In this document: positions 55,003 through 64,000 of the stretch, piece after piece
How positions within the stretch are numbered: the first letter of the stretch is position 1
Layout of the letters: each line of letters opens with the position of its first letter
Source of the DNA: JAUIIK01 sp963709995
GTDB lineage: Bacteria; Chloroflexota; Chloroflexia; Thermomicrobiales; CFX8
Direction of reading: 5' to 3'
Length of the DNA: 64,000 nt
Assembly: GCA_963709995.1 (NCBI GenBank)
Contig: CAVPYN010000017.1
Location: 124,001 to 188,000, forward strand
Position numbers and translations under genes: made by a program
The notes under the pieces: model-generated
The model's database searches: none
What the model was told of the DNA's origin: nothing
The model's input: only the letters and a program-made list of their open reading frames with translations

Positions 55003-56368
55003 CTATTCGAGATCGTAAACGACGTACGTTGTCACAAGGAACTCGCCAACGCCGATCGCTATCATGCCAGAGGAGCCTTCGGCCCTGGCTGTGTGCTCGG
55101 CCGATCCAACGATCTCCCCGTCAATCTCGAGCCAGAATGTCGATCCCTGGCTCAGGACAGCGATGTCGACGCCTTCCGCCAAGCGCCCGGCAGTCACCCG
55201 TCCTTGTTCGCTGACAAGCGTATCTGCACCACCTGATGACAAGTAACTCAGCTTGACGTCTCCAGAAGTTGTCACGCAGCCGCGATAGTGCGCGCCACTC
55301 AGCGCGTCTCGCCGTACGACAACACAGTATGCGCCGCTCTCATTCCCATTCAAGACCTGCACATTTGCTTCGACGATGTTATCAGCGTAAATCACCTGGG
55401 GAACGAGGACGCCAAGTTCCGTTCCGGACTCGTTTACCGCGAGCAGGTAGCCGTCCTCAATGATTGTGCGTGAACCACTGTCGATGGTGGCGTCACCCCA
55501 AACATCAAACCCTGCTGTGAAAGTTGGATCCCCGCGCTCGGGCGGCGTTGGTGTTTCTGGAGGTTCCGGTTCAACAGGCGGTTCCGGCGGGCCAGGTACC
55601 TCCGGATAGCGCCAGGAGTAATAGTGCAGACCGACATTGCCCATTTCCACACGCCAGGCCAGTTCGTTGGCGGGAGTGTAGGTGAGGCAGCGGCGTTCGA
55701 AGCACTGGGTCAACACATCCTGCACGACATCCGCGACCTTCACCCTCGACCAGTAGGCCTCGGTGATTGGCAGGCCGGTGGCAAAGAACCAGGGTTCAAA
55801 GAGCAGCCCCTCAACCGGACCATCCGTCGATGCGATAAGGCCGGTGGAATTCAGGTAATCCCAGAACACACTGGCGACGCGATGCCCGGTTGTCTGATCC
55901 AGATAGGAACCGAAAACTCCGTAGCTTGCAAGGAGAGAATCCGACCCGACGGCTCCGTTCCTCGCGAGCGTCTGTGTGATCGGCAGATCCTCTGCGAGCG
56001 GCGCAACATCGAGAAGCGAATTGAAAGGTTGCGTAGGTTGGTCCGAGTACGTCATCGGGATCGCCAGCCACGTTGACTTCGGCGGGAGTTCCAGTGATGA
56101 ATTCGCCATCGCCAACCTGCAGCTCGCCGGAGACGAGTTCGTTTACCAACAGGCCATTCGTGACATACCAGGTCGTTGCGCGATCCGCGAGTGGATTGGT
56201 TATCTCCATGCGGCTCTTGTCGTAGTAATAGACGAGGCGAATTTCGTGCTGTGCTTCCACATATTCTTCGTACATGTGATGCGGCGGTGGATCTTCGCCC
56301 CAGAGCCAGGTGCGTTCGACCGCGGCTTCGGCGACAAGACTGTCTGTCCGGTACCAGTTGTCGTACAT
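55003..56368 (-). CDS. Extracellular C-terminal region typical of Chloroflexota, with a concanavalin-like domain (frameshifted)
   Basis: Two frames joined near 56030 give one protein. The first part reads MYDNWYRTDSLVAEAAVERT with WLWGEDPP, LVYYYDKSRMEIT and WYVTNGLLVNELVSG. The second reads TGHRVASVFWDYLNSTG, TEAYWSRVKVADVVQDVLTQ and YTPANELAWRVEMGNVGLHY. This module is familiar as a C-terminal region of secreted Chloroflexota proteins. After a Pro/Glu-rich linker the last 190 residues look like a LamG/DUF1080-type beta-sandwich (TFWLEIDGEIVGSAEHTARA). It may be the C-terminal part of the S8 protease, as no separate start is visible. Confidence 0.65.
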
Positions 56369-56384
56369 TGCTCTGGAACGCAAT

Positions 56385-57609
56385 CGATCTGAGCGCGGCC
56401 TCGGCATCGAGTTGACCGGCGCCAACACCTGGCTCATTTCCGGGATCACCGGAATCCTCCGCCGTCGAGACGAGACGCTTCACGTACATCTTCAGGTCCG
56501 ACAGACGGGTCAATCGAGTGCATCAGCGCGGCCGTCCCGCTGGCAATTGCGACCGAGAATGATGTCCCAGACACCGGCTGATTCTTATAGACGTTCGTCC
56601 AGGTGTCGCCTTCGATTTCCGACCAGTTTGGGGAGAAGATGAGAATACCCGGCGCGGCAATATCGACTTCGGAGAGTACCGAAGAGAAGCTGGCGCGGTT
56701 GCCGTTGCTGTCAAGCGCCCCGATAGAGATCGTCTCGGGGTAGCTGGCGGGATAGCTGATCTGGCTCGCACGATTCCCGGAGGCGGCGAGGACCGGGATG
56801 CCCGCGCTGGTCGCTTCAACCACGGCGGCCCGCTCGACCTCCGATGGCGTCGAAGCACCAAGGCTAAGGTTGATCACGTCAGCACCGTGATCGATCGCCC
56901 AGTAGATGGCATCAGCAATCGATGAAGTCGATATCGTGCCATTGGCGGCAAGCACGCGAATCGGCATGATCCGGACATCCATTGCCGCGCCAACCGTGCC
57001 AATCTCGTTGGAACCGCTTGCGGCGATGATCCCGGCAACGTGTGTGCCGTGGCCGTCGATGTCAGCCCAATCATCGTTTCCATCGACGGCGTTGTAGCCG
57101 TTCACGAGCTTGTCAGCAAGGTCAGGATGGGTCGGGCTCACCCCACTATCAACAACAGCTACCACGGTCTGGTCAGCGCCGGTCGTGATGTTCCAGGCAT
57201 CGGGCAGCTTGACTTGACGGACCCACTGGAGTTGTTCGTCGTACTCAGGTTCGGATACTGGCTCCCAGTAGAGTTCACGCGGCTGATCAATCTCGGCAAC
57301 GAGCACGTCGGGGTTGATCTGAAGTTCCCGCACCGCCAGCATCGCGCTGCGCTCGTCAGAGAACGAGAAGCTCGCGACCCCCCGATCGGCCGAGATCATT
57401 CGAACATCACCCGGGCGTTCGCCATCAAGAGTCACTTGCCGATTGTTTAACAGTTCCTGCCCGATCTCCGAACCCGGTCGAACTCGCACAATGACCCGAA
57501 CAGGCTCGTCGTTCGAAAGATTGGACCTTATGGCCAATGCGGGAGAAGAAGCGAGCAGAACGAGGACGAGGCTGAGCGCCAAGGGCACAACACGTCGAAT
57601 AACTGTCAC
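56385..57609 (-). CDS. Secreted S8 subtilisin-like serine protease (frameshifted at the 3' end)
   Basis: A signal peptide (VVPLALSLVLVLLASSPALA) and an inhibitor-like propeptide (about 30-120) are followed by the catalytic domain. The triad is Asp in AVVDSGVSPTHPDL, His in DIDGHGTHVAG and Ser in GTSFSVAIASGTAAL, with the oxyanion Asn near LAASGNRASQ. The frame ends early after GPEDVRE; the next frame continues the family's C-terminus as MYVKRLVSTAEDSG and AGQLDAEAALRS, so one indel near 56490 is indicated. GTG 57609 starts it, with AGGGAG upstream. Confidence 0.83.
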
Positions 57610-57742
57610 CCGATGAAACTCCCTGCTCGCGAAGCTGTAGTGTCGATCGCAGCAAATACTGCTATGACAAAACGAATTGTACCTGCGACGTCACACCCTT
57701 AACGTGTGAACGAGCGACTGGTTACGAATCTGAACTCTGCAA

Positions 57743-58108
57743 CTACTCTTGGGTAAGGACGATCCGGTAACCGTCTGGATCTTCTAGCTCGAACTCCCGA
57801 TCGCCCCAGGGCCTCGTCACCGGCTCCTCAATACGCACATCCGGCTGCTGGTGGTCGATCGGCACGAGACCGTTCCTGGTTACCAGCCGGAACATCTCAT
57901 CGACGTCGTTGGTCGCGACATGGATGTGTGGCGTGTTCCCAACCGGCCCACTCTCCGACGGATGAAGCATGATTTCGTGCGGGCCGGCGCTGAACCAGTA
58001 CATCCCTCCGTACCCGCGGCTGTACTCGAATCCTGCTCGCTCATACCATTCCCGGGATCCTTCGGTGTCGGTACAGAACAGCACCACATGGTGAAAACCG
58101 GTGATCAT
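57743..58108 (-). CDS. VOC-family (glyoxalase-like) protein
   Basis: 121 residues from ATG 58108 (GGAAAGGAAG upstream), where MITGFHHVVLFCTDTEGSRE begins the VOC fold. Metal-type residues appear in FHHVV, IMLHPSESG, HIHVATNDVDEM and FELEDPDGYRIVL. The arrangement is glyoxalase/bleomycin-resistance-like; no substrate can be assigned. The earlier frame start adds sequence without support. Confidence 0.85.
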   Translation of the reverse strand: MITGFHHVVLFCTDTEGSREWYERAGFEYSRGYGGMYWFSAGPHEIMLHPSESGPVGNTPHIHVATNDVDEMFRLVTRNGLVPIDHQQPDVRIEEPVTRPWGDREFELEDPDGYRIVLTQE

Positions 58109-58366
58109 TCTTGGCGCTTCCTTTCCGCAATCTGCGAGTTGCTGCACGAGTCGCGACGGTTTCATGATGGCGGCGGCGCAAGGCGTGAAGGATTTGAAGG
58201 GTAGTCTCCGTCATCCAATACGCCTCGATCTCGCTCGCTTCGTGACGTTGCTCTTGCCCGGCTGCAGAGAAGCCCATGCAAAGAGAATGGTATGCGATTC
58301 ACCACGAAACGGATTGCTCGGCTAGACTGAGCCGAATTGATACGTCCGATTGAAGGGATCTCAGAC

Positions 58367-60034
58367 ATGGCACTCGCAACCTCGGAAATGACCGACAAAT
58401 CTCTCGAAGCTTCATTCCAGCAATCTCGATCTCCCGTCTTTGCAAGCGGTGGCATGGTGGCCGCCGCGCATCCGCTTGCGGTTGCTGCCGGCGTCGATGC
58501 ACTCCGCAAGGGCGGCAATGCGATGGACGCTGCCATCGCCACGGCGATGACAACCGCTGTTGTAATTCCAGCAATGAATGGACTCGGTGGTGACTGCTTT
58601 CTGATCCACTGGGACAACAAGAAGAAGAAGGCAACCGCGGTCAACGGCTCCGGCATCGGACCGCGTTCGGTCGATCGCGATTGGTTCGTTTCTCGCGGTC
58701 ACGAAAAGGTGCCGTTCTATGGCCCGCTTTCGATCGCCGTGCCCGGCGCCGTCGCCGCCTATTTCTGGGCGATCGAGAATCATTGCAGGCTCAGTGTCAC
58801 TGACCTGTTCGCGCACGGCATCCATTATGCAGAACACGGATTCCCTCTGTCCGTCGGGGGTGCTCGTGTCATCAAAGCGGCAGGAACAGAGCTTGGTAGC
58901 TTCGAAAGTTCAGCGGCTATCTTCCTTCGAGATGGCAAACCGCCCGTGCCTGGCGATGCCCTGGTTCAGAAGAACCTGGCCCGGACAATGCGCCAGGTCG
59001 AAAGCGGTGGCCCAGAGCTCTTCTACGATGGAGAGATCGCCCACCGGATCGGCGCGGCGATTGAAGCCGCTGGCGGGCAACTCTCCGCCAGTGATTTCGG
59101 CGGGCATGTGAGCGAAGTCTACGAGCCGATTTCGACCGAGTATCGTGGGGTCACCGTCTTTGAAACACGCCCGCCCAGCCAGGGCCAGATCGTGCTGGAA
59201 GAACTGAACATCCTCGAGCAGGTCGATCTCGCCGCCCTGGGCCACAACAGCGCCGACGCCCTGCACCTGATGATCGAAGCCAAGAAGCGCGCGTTCGCCG
59301 ACCGGCTCGCCTACACTCAGGATCCTCGTTTCGGTGATGTGCCGCTCGACGTGCTGCTGTCGAAGGAATTCGCAGCCGAACGCTACGCGACCATCGACAT
59401 GAATCGAGCAACCGAGAGCGTCGAGCCTGGCGCGCTCCCGGAGACAACCGGCGATACAACCTATCTCTGCACCGCTGACAGCGACGGCAATATGGTGTCT
59501 CTGATCACTTCGCTTTCCGCGGGCTTCGGCAGCCAGTTCGTCGCTGGCGACACCGGTGTCCTACTCAACAACCGGGCCGGGCGTGGCTTCACACTGGAAG
59601 AGGGTCATCCCAACGTCATCGAACCGGGCAAGCGGACTATGCATACGCTGAATTGCTATGCGTTCGGCAAGCACGGAGAGATCACGCTTGTCGGTGGAAC
59701 ACCCGGAGGGGACCAGCAGCCACAGTGGAATATGCAGGTCATCACCAACTTGATCGATTACGGTATGGACGTCCAGGCCGCCGTCGAAGCCCCGAGATGG
59801 ACCTCCTTCCCCGGCACCGACCCGATCAACATCGAAAATGAGTTCGTCGTGCGCGCCGAGTCGCGAATCAGCGCTGATGCCCTCGATGAGCTACGAAAGC
59901 GCGGACATCGCGTCGAGGTTCTCGAACCGTACGGCGCCGGTGGAACGATGTTTGTCATCAGCCGGGACCCAGAGACCAGTGTGCTTCAGGGCGGGGCCGA
60001 TCCACGTAGCGAAGGCCTGGCGTTGGGCATCTAG
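58367..60034 (+). CDS. ggt: Gamma-glutamyltransferase family protein
   Basis: 555 residues from ATG 58367 (AAGGGA upstream). It shows the family N-terminus VAAAHPLAVAAGVDALRKGG, NAMDAAIATA, the autoprocessing and nucleophile Thr region GDTTYLCTADSDGN, then GFGSQFVAGDTGVLLNNR and the late GGTPGGDQQPQWNMQVI. No signal peptide is apparent, unlike the periplasmic E. coli enzyme, so it may be cytosolic. Members cleave or transfer gamma-glutamyl groups or act as cephalosporin/glutaryl acylase-like hydrolases; the exact activity is unknown. Its stop overlaps the convergent hydrolase stop by 4 nt. Confidence 0.88.
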   Translation: MALATSEMTDKSLEASFQQSRSPVFASGGMVAAAHPLAVAAGVDALRKGGNAMDAAIATAMTTAVVIPAMNGLGGDCFLIHWDNKKKKATAVNGSGIGPRSVDRDWFVSRGHEKVPFYGPLSIAVPGAVAAYFWAIENHCRLSVTDLFAHGIHYAEHGFPLSVGGARVIKAAGTELGSFESSAAIFLRDGKPPVPGDALVQKNLARTMRQVESGGPELFYDGEIAHRIGAAIEAAGGQLSASDFGGHVSEVYEPISTEYRGVTVFETRPPSQGQIVLEELNILEQVDLAALGHNSADALHLMIEAKKRAFADRLAYTQDPRFGDVPLDVLLSKEFAAERYATIDMNRATESVEPGALPETTGDTTYLCTADSDGNMVSLITSLSAGFGSQFVAGDTGVLLNNRAGRGFTLEEGHPNVIEPGKRTMHTLNCYAFGKHGEITLVGGTPGGDQQPQWNMQVITNLIDYGMDVQAAVEAPRWTSFPGTDPINIENEFVVRAESRISADALDELRKRGHRVEVLEPYGAGGTMFVISRDPETSVLQGGADPRSEGLALGI

Positions 60035-60900
60035 CTCGACGCCGTTTCCGCCAGGAGCCGGTTGATCAGCCGGGCAAGAACCCGCGGCCGGTCGATTGGG
60101 ACGAAGTGATTGCTGTGCTTGAGGTTGATCAGGCTTGCCTGGGGCAAGAGTGCGGCGATGTCATCCGCCCTGTCAGACGGAAACGTTGGATCGAGCCTGC
60201 CCCAAACGATCAGGGCTGGGGCGCTATATAGCTGAAGCGCGCCACGCCAGCGATCGGCGTCTGCCCTGTGTGGTCGATGACTTCGAAGCAGGCGTAACAA
60301 CGTCTGACTGAAATCGCGTTCGAAGGGCTCCCACAACGCATCCATGAGATCGTCGTTGAGCTTACTGCGGTCCGCGACATAGATCGAATACGCCCACTTC
60401 AGCATGAACCGCCGCGACAACGACATCGCAAGTTCGCCAACATAGGGGATCTGGAAAAGTCGCAAAGGGTTGAGCCAGGTACCTGCCCAATCCCCCAATC
60501 CCAGGCTCGTGTTTGTGATTGCCAGGTGAGTCACTCGACCCCTAGCCTGGTTCAGAATCTCACAGGCGACAAGGGCCCCGAAATCATGCGCAACGATTCC
60601 GAATCGATCGATGCGCAGAAGATCCAGGAAGGCGAGCAGGTCCGCAGCCTGTCCGGCCGGCGACAGATCGGCCCTGCTTGGCAGATCTGAGAAACCAAAT
60701 CCGGTGAGGTCAGGCGCAATCGACCGGAAGTTGCCTTGAAGGTGGGTTGTAACCTCCCGCCAGAGAACGTGATGGCTCGGGATACCGTGGAGGAAGAGCA
60801 CCGGGAAACCGTCTGATCCGGAATCAGCGTAGAAGCGACGCCAGCCGCCGATAGTGATATTACGCGACGGCTGGCGTCCAAGATCGCCGATGGGGAGCAC
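60031..60900 (-). CDS. Alpha/beta hydrolase, epoxide hydrolase/haloalkane dehalogenase-like
   Basis: 289 residues. The oxyanion loop is LFLHGIPSHHVLW, the nucleophile elbow is IVAHDFGALVACE with Asp (not Ser) as nucleophile, the cap domain is at about 140-210, and the final catalytic His is in LKHSNHFVPIDRP. An Asp nucleophile points to epoxide hydrolase or dehalogenase chemistry. It lies 3 nt after the slipin gene on the same strand, so it is probably co-transcribed with nfeD and slipin. Confidence 0.87.
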   Translation of the reverse strand: MLPIGDLGRQPSRNITIGGWRRFYADSGSDGFPVLFLHGIPSHHVLWREVTTHLQGNFRSIAPDLTGFGFSDLPSRADLSPAGQAADLLAFLDLLRIDRFGIVAHDFGALVACEILNQARGRVTHLAITNTSLGLGDWAGTWLNPLRLFQIPYVGELAMSLSRRFMLKWAYSIYVADRSKLNDDLMDALWEPFERDFSQTLLRLLRSHRPHRADADRWRGALQLYSAPALIVWGRLDPTFPSDRADDIAALLPQASLINLKHSNHFVPIDRPRVLARLINRLLAETASS

Positions 60901-60903
60901 TCG

Positions 60904-61743
60904 TCAGGAGATATTGGCAGGCGGTTCGGGCTTCTCCTGAGACGTGGACGCTCGGCCATCTTCCAGGTCGCCGACGGCCCCCAGAACGCTGCTAACATGC
61001 TTGAAGGCATCGAGCAAATCAAGTGGCAACGGGAAGACAATCGTCGAATTCTGTTCGGCGGCGATATTGCTCAATGTTTGAAGGTAGCGAAGTTGCAACG
61101 CGGTCGGCTCTTGAGCGATGACGACCGCAGCTTCGTGGAGCCGTTGGGCGGCCAGGAACTCGCCTTCGGCATCAATGATCCGGGCGCGCTTCAGGCGCTC
61201 GGCCTCGGCTTGCCGAGCCATCGCACGCTGCATCGTGTCCGGAAGTTCAACATCTTTGACTTCGACAATGTGGACTTTCACACCCCACGGCTCGGTCTGC
61301 TCATCAATGATTGCCTGGAGACGGGCGTTGATCTCGTCGCGTTCCGACAGGAGTTCGTCCAGTTCCGACTGGCCGAGAATCGAACGCAGCGTCGTCTGGG
61401 CAATCTGGGACGTCGCCCGGATATAGTCGTTCACTTCGAGGACCACTCGCTCGGGGTCGAGCGCGCGAAAATACGCGACCGCGTTGACGCTCACGGTGAC
61501 GTTGTCTCTGGTGATCACTTCCTGGGAAGGGATGTCGAGCGTGAGAATCCGCAAATCAACTTTTTGCATGCGCTCGACGAAAGGTATCAGCAACACCAGG
61601 CCCGGCCCTCGGATGCCGACGAAGCGACCGAGCCGGAAGATGACGCCGCGCTCATACTCCTGGGTGATCTTCACCGATGCGGAGATCAATATCACGACGA
61701 AGACGACGACCGCGGCAAGCGCGACCAGAATGCCTGTATCCAC
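60904..61743 (-). CDS. Slipin (SPFH/band 7 membrane protein)
   Basis: 279 residues. One N-terminal hydrophobic anchor (ILVALAAVVVFVVILISASV) is followed by the SPFH domain (about 28-180): EYERGVIFRLGRFVGIRGPG, LDIPSQEVITRDNVTVSVNA, RSILGQSELDELLSERDEIN and WGVKVHIVEVKDVELP. A helical coiled-coil-like segment follows (MARQAEAERLKRARIIDAEG). The family forms membrane scaffolds, and its C-terminus can be cut by an NfeD protease partner. nfeD lies 3 nt upstream on the same strand, the usual pairing. Confidence 0.92.
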   Translation of the reverse strand: MDTGILVALAAVVVFVVILISASVKITQEYERGVIFRLGRFVGIRGPGLVLLIPFVERMQKVDLRILTLDIPSQEVITRDNVTVSVNAVAYFRALDPERVVLEVNDYIRATSQIAQTTLRSILGQSELDELLSERDEINARLQAIIDEQTEPWGVKVHIVEVKDVELPDTMQRAMARQAEAERLKRARIIDAEGEFLAAQRLHEAAVVIAQEPTALQLRYLQTLSNIAAEQNSTIVFPLPLDLLDAFKHVSSVLGAVGDLEDGRASTSQEKPEPPANIS

Positions 61744-61746
61744 AAA

Positions 61747-63150
61747 CTAATCCGTTTCCATTTGGCTGGCGACTGGCTGGATCACAGGATCGACCAGTTC
61801 ATCGCCGGCCCGTTCTTCGACCGTGATCCGTTTTACACCAAGCAACATACCATCACGATTGAGAACCCGTACCGGCTCGTTCTTCAGGATGACCGTATCA
61901 TCGACCGAATGAGCGGACCAGAGCGTTCCCTCCACAAACACCATGCCCCTCGGATCGAGATCGGTCCGAGCGACTCCTTCACGCCCGATGAATGCCTCGC
62001 GTCCGGTGGCCGGCGGCTTTCCGCGGGATTTGACGACTGAACCAACGACGAACAAAAAGAAGAGACCGATGAGCACCGCGACAGTAAAGATTACTGTGCG
62101 AGAAATCTGCAGCACCTCCGGGTTGCGCGTGTTGGACAGTAGCAATCCGCCGAGCACGAACATGACGACCCCGCCGACGGTGAGAATCCCGCCGCTCACC
62201 ACGAAGACCTCTAGCACGAAGAGGACGAATGCCAGCGCGAGCAAGACAAAGCCTGCCGCGTTGCTCTCGAGCGTCCCCAGGGCATAGAAACCGACAATCA
62301 GCATGATCGCGCCGGCCACGCCGGGAAAGATCGCTCCGGGGTTTGAGAGTTCGAAGATCAATCCCAGCGTGCCGAGGCTCAGCAGGACAAAAGCGACATT
62401 CGGGTCAACAACGATCTGCAGCAGTCGCTCGAAGAAGGACATTTCAACCGGCTGAACGTTGGCGTTTGCCGTATTGACCACCGCGATATCGCCGTTGACG
62501 ACAACCTCGCGCCCGTCGGCCTGGGCGAGAGCATCGTCAATGTCGGTGGCGATGAAGTCAACGATGTTCAGTTCGACGGCCTCACGAGACCCCACGTTGA
62601 CCGCGTCTCGAACCGCAAGTTCCGCCCACTCGGCGTTGCGGCCCCGCAGCTCCGCGAGCTCTCGCGCCCGGGCCGCGGCATCGTTGACAACCTTGCGATC
62701 CAGCGCAGTCTCCTCACCATCCTCTTCTCCGCCGAGCTGGATTGGCGTCGCCGAGCCGATATTTGTCACCGGAGCCATCGAGGCGACATGAGCGGCATAG
62801 GTGATGTACATGCCAGCCGAGGCAGCCCGCGATCCTTCAGGACCCACCCAGACGATGACCGGAATCGGCGATGCGAGAATGTCAACAATGATGTCATCCA
62901 TCGCCGAGGAAAGACCCCCGGGAGTGTCCATGCGAATAATCACGGCGTCGTCGCCACGGTCGATTGCGGTGTCGATCCCGCGATCAATATAGGTCGCCAT
63001 CACCGGTGTGATCGGACCATCAATCGTCAACTCAGTAACGGACGGTTCTGATTCCTGGGCGGATAGCGGCGCGGTCAAGACTCCCAGCGCGATGAACGTG
63101 AGAGCAGTCGCGCGAATGATCCACTGGATTGGTCGACAGGATGTCATCAT
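61747..63150 (-). CDS. nfeD: NfeD-family membrane serine protease (ClpP-like domain)
   Basis: 467 residues from ATG 63150, which opens a signal peptide (IIRATALTFIALGVLTAPLS). The ClpP/S49-type protease domain (about 30-230) shows VIIRMDTPGGLSSAMDDIIV, and the nucleophile Ser lies in SRAASAGMYITYAAH. Four or five transmembrane segments follow (about 260-380), then an OB-fold NfeD domain (about 395-455, FIGREGVARTDLDPRGMVFV). It is the long NfeD1b type, paired with a slipin as the protease-scaffold module. Confidence 0.92.
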   Translation of the reverse strand: MMTSCRPIQWIIRATALTFIALGVLTAPLSAQESEPSVTELTIDGPITPVMATYIDRGIDTAIDRGDDAVIIRMDTPGGLSSAMDDIIVDILASPIPVIVWVGPEGSRAASAGMYITYAAHVASMAPVTNIGSATPIQLGGEEDGEETALDRKVVNDAAARARELAELRGRNAEWAELAVRDAVNVGSREAVELNIVDFIATDIDDALAQADGREVVVNGDIAVVNTANANVQPVEMSFFERLLQIVVDPNVAFVLLSLGTLGLIFELSNPGAIFPGVAGAIMLIVGFYALGTLESNAAGFVLLALAFVLFVLEVFVVSGGILTVGGVVMFVLGGLLLSNTRNPEVLQISRTVIFTVAVLIGLFFLFVVGSVVKSRGKPPATGREAFIGREGVARTDLDPRGMVFVEGTLWSAHSVDDTVILKNEPVRVLNRDGMLLGVKRITVEERAGDELVDPVIQPVASQMETD

Positions 63151-63288
63151 TTCCCGGTTTTCTCTGTTGACACGGATCGTTCGACCGGGCACATAGCAAG
63201 TATATCCTGAGGGCTGGCCCGTGCCCCGGCGGCACAGGGAACGTAGAATTGGCATGTGTGATGTGCCAGATATCGGAGAGGCCAGATT

Positions 63289-64000
63289 GTGGCGATCGAC
63301 CTCAAGCGCAATGCTTCCTCCAGCCAGCTATATCATGATGCCGAAGATTACATCCTCGGTTTGATTACCGGTCCACCGTCGCCCCCGCCGGATACTCCGC
63401 CGGAAGAAATTCGCCAGCGCGCCATCGACCGTATCGAGCGAATGCGGGCGTTTCTGGAGTTCATCGGCAATCCACAACGACAATTCAGGGCGATCCATAT
63501 CGGAGGCACATCGGGAAAAGGCTCTACCGCGGCGCTCACGGCATCGATCCTGCATGCCGCGGGCTATCGCACCGGATTACACGTCTCGCCCTATCTCCAG
63601 GTCTCGACGGAAAAGCTTGTCATCAACGACCGCATCGTGGCAGCAGATCGATACAACCAGCTTGTCAAGGCATTAGCGGGTCGGGTCGAAGAGTGGGTGG
63701 CGGCTGGCAATGATCCTTTGGCATACGGCGAATTCTGGGTCGCGTTGACCTTTCTCTTCATGGCGAAAGAGGAAATCGAGGTCGGAGTGATCGAAGTGGG
63801 CGCGGGCGGCCGGTTTGATCTTACGAACGTCATCGAGCCGGAAGTCGTCGCGATCACCAGCATCGGCCTGGATCACACTGTGACACTCGGAGACACCCTC
63901 GAATCCATCGCCTGGCACAAGGCCGGCATCATCAAAGCGGGCACAGTGGCTGTCACCGCCGTGCAAGATGATGAGCCGCTGGCAGTGATTCGCGCGGAAG
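63289..64000 (+). CDS. folC: Folylpolyglutamate/dihydrofolate synthase, 5' part
   Basis: The gene runs off the right edge; about 237 residues are present. GTG 63289 follows GGAGAG and is divergent from nfeD. A Mur-ligase-type ATP site IHIGGTSGKGSTAAL is at about residue 66-80, followed by HVSPYLQVSTEKLVINDR, AYGEFWVALTFLFMA, EVGAGGRFDLTNVI and TSIGLDHTVTLGDTLESIA, all typical FolC blocks. FolC adds glutamate to dihydropteroate and/or folates. Confidence 0.94.
   Translation, partial: MAIDLKRNASSSQLYHDAEDYILGLITGPPSPPPDTPPEEIRQRAIDRIERMRAFLEFIGNPQRQFRAIHIGGTSGKGSTAALTASILHAAGYRTGLHVSPYLQVSTEKLVINDRIVAADRYNQLVKALAGRVEEWVAAGNDPLAYGEFWVALTFLFMAKEEIEVGVIEVGAGGRFDLTNVIEPEVVAITSIGLDHTVTLGDTLESIAWHKAGIIKAGTVAVTAVQDDEPLAVIRAE

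Noticed and set aside
60997..62040. Plus-strand open frame of 347 codons opposite slipin and nfeD
   Set aside because: Antisense shadow covering two well-recognised genes; composition is not protein-like.

Overview
The window is about 60% GC and densely packed with bacterial genes. The protein families suggest a Thermomicrobia-like member of Chloroflexota: large regulators with an XRE head, an NB-ARC-type ATPase and a LuxR tail, a recognisable Chloroflexota extracellular C-terminal domain, a Rad52/ERF-like hypothetical protein and a helicase-associated winged-helix protein. This placement is inferred from family content; there is no rRNA in the window to confirm it. I found no tRNA or rRNA gene, CRISPR array, phage or intact transposon.

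Layout. 0-1.1 kb: rpmH and a frameshifted rnpA on the minus strand. 0.9-5 kb: M81 peptidase, cupin, class V aminotransferase and HAD phosphatase. 5.2-14.3 kb: ispH, a small orphan, a helicase-associated protein, a giant M14 peptidase, an ssDNA-annealing-like protein and guaA. 14.3-18.6 kb (minus): ffh, sulfurtransferase, a 100-aa protein and a thioredoxin/NHL protein in one tight cluster. 18.9-24.9 kb: secreted matrixin, BNR lipoprotein, MFS transporter and a VOC protein. 24.9-33.5 kb (minus): ClC channel, arginase, argS, aldehyde dehydrogenase and pepA. 33.7-36.4 kb: a damaged stretch with a serine hydrolase and a CoA-transferase. 37-46 kb: two related modules, each with a large XRE-ATPase-LuxR regulator and a small secreted protein. 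46-50 kb: a ureidoglycine aminohydrolase-like bicupin and an HcnABC-type FAD/2Fe-2S dehydrogenase set. 50-57.6 kb (minus): WD40-like membrane protein, broken ECF sigma gene, HAD-SerA fusion and a frameshifted S8 protease. 57.7-64 kb: VOC protein, gamma-glutamyltransferase, alpha/beta hydrolase, slipin, NfeD and folC, which runs off the end.

Most notable: (1) the thioredoxin-NHL gene has an in-frame TGA exactly where the first cysteine of its CxxC should be. It is followed at the right distance by a 6-bp hairpin with a G at loop position 2, so it is a strong candidate selenoprotein. (2) The two regulator modules share a tandem-repeat site about 60 nt upstream of each regulator start, and a dyad 5 nt after each regulator stop codon with a compensatory base-pair change. 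(3) SerA is fused to an N-terminal HAD phosphatase-like domain.

Caution: indels cluster in four places (about 0.15-1.1, 34.2-36.35, 52.2-52.6 and 56.0-56.5 kb). One cluster hits rnpA, which is normally essential, so at least some are probably sequence errors rather than real pseudogenes.
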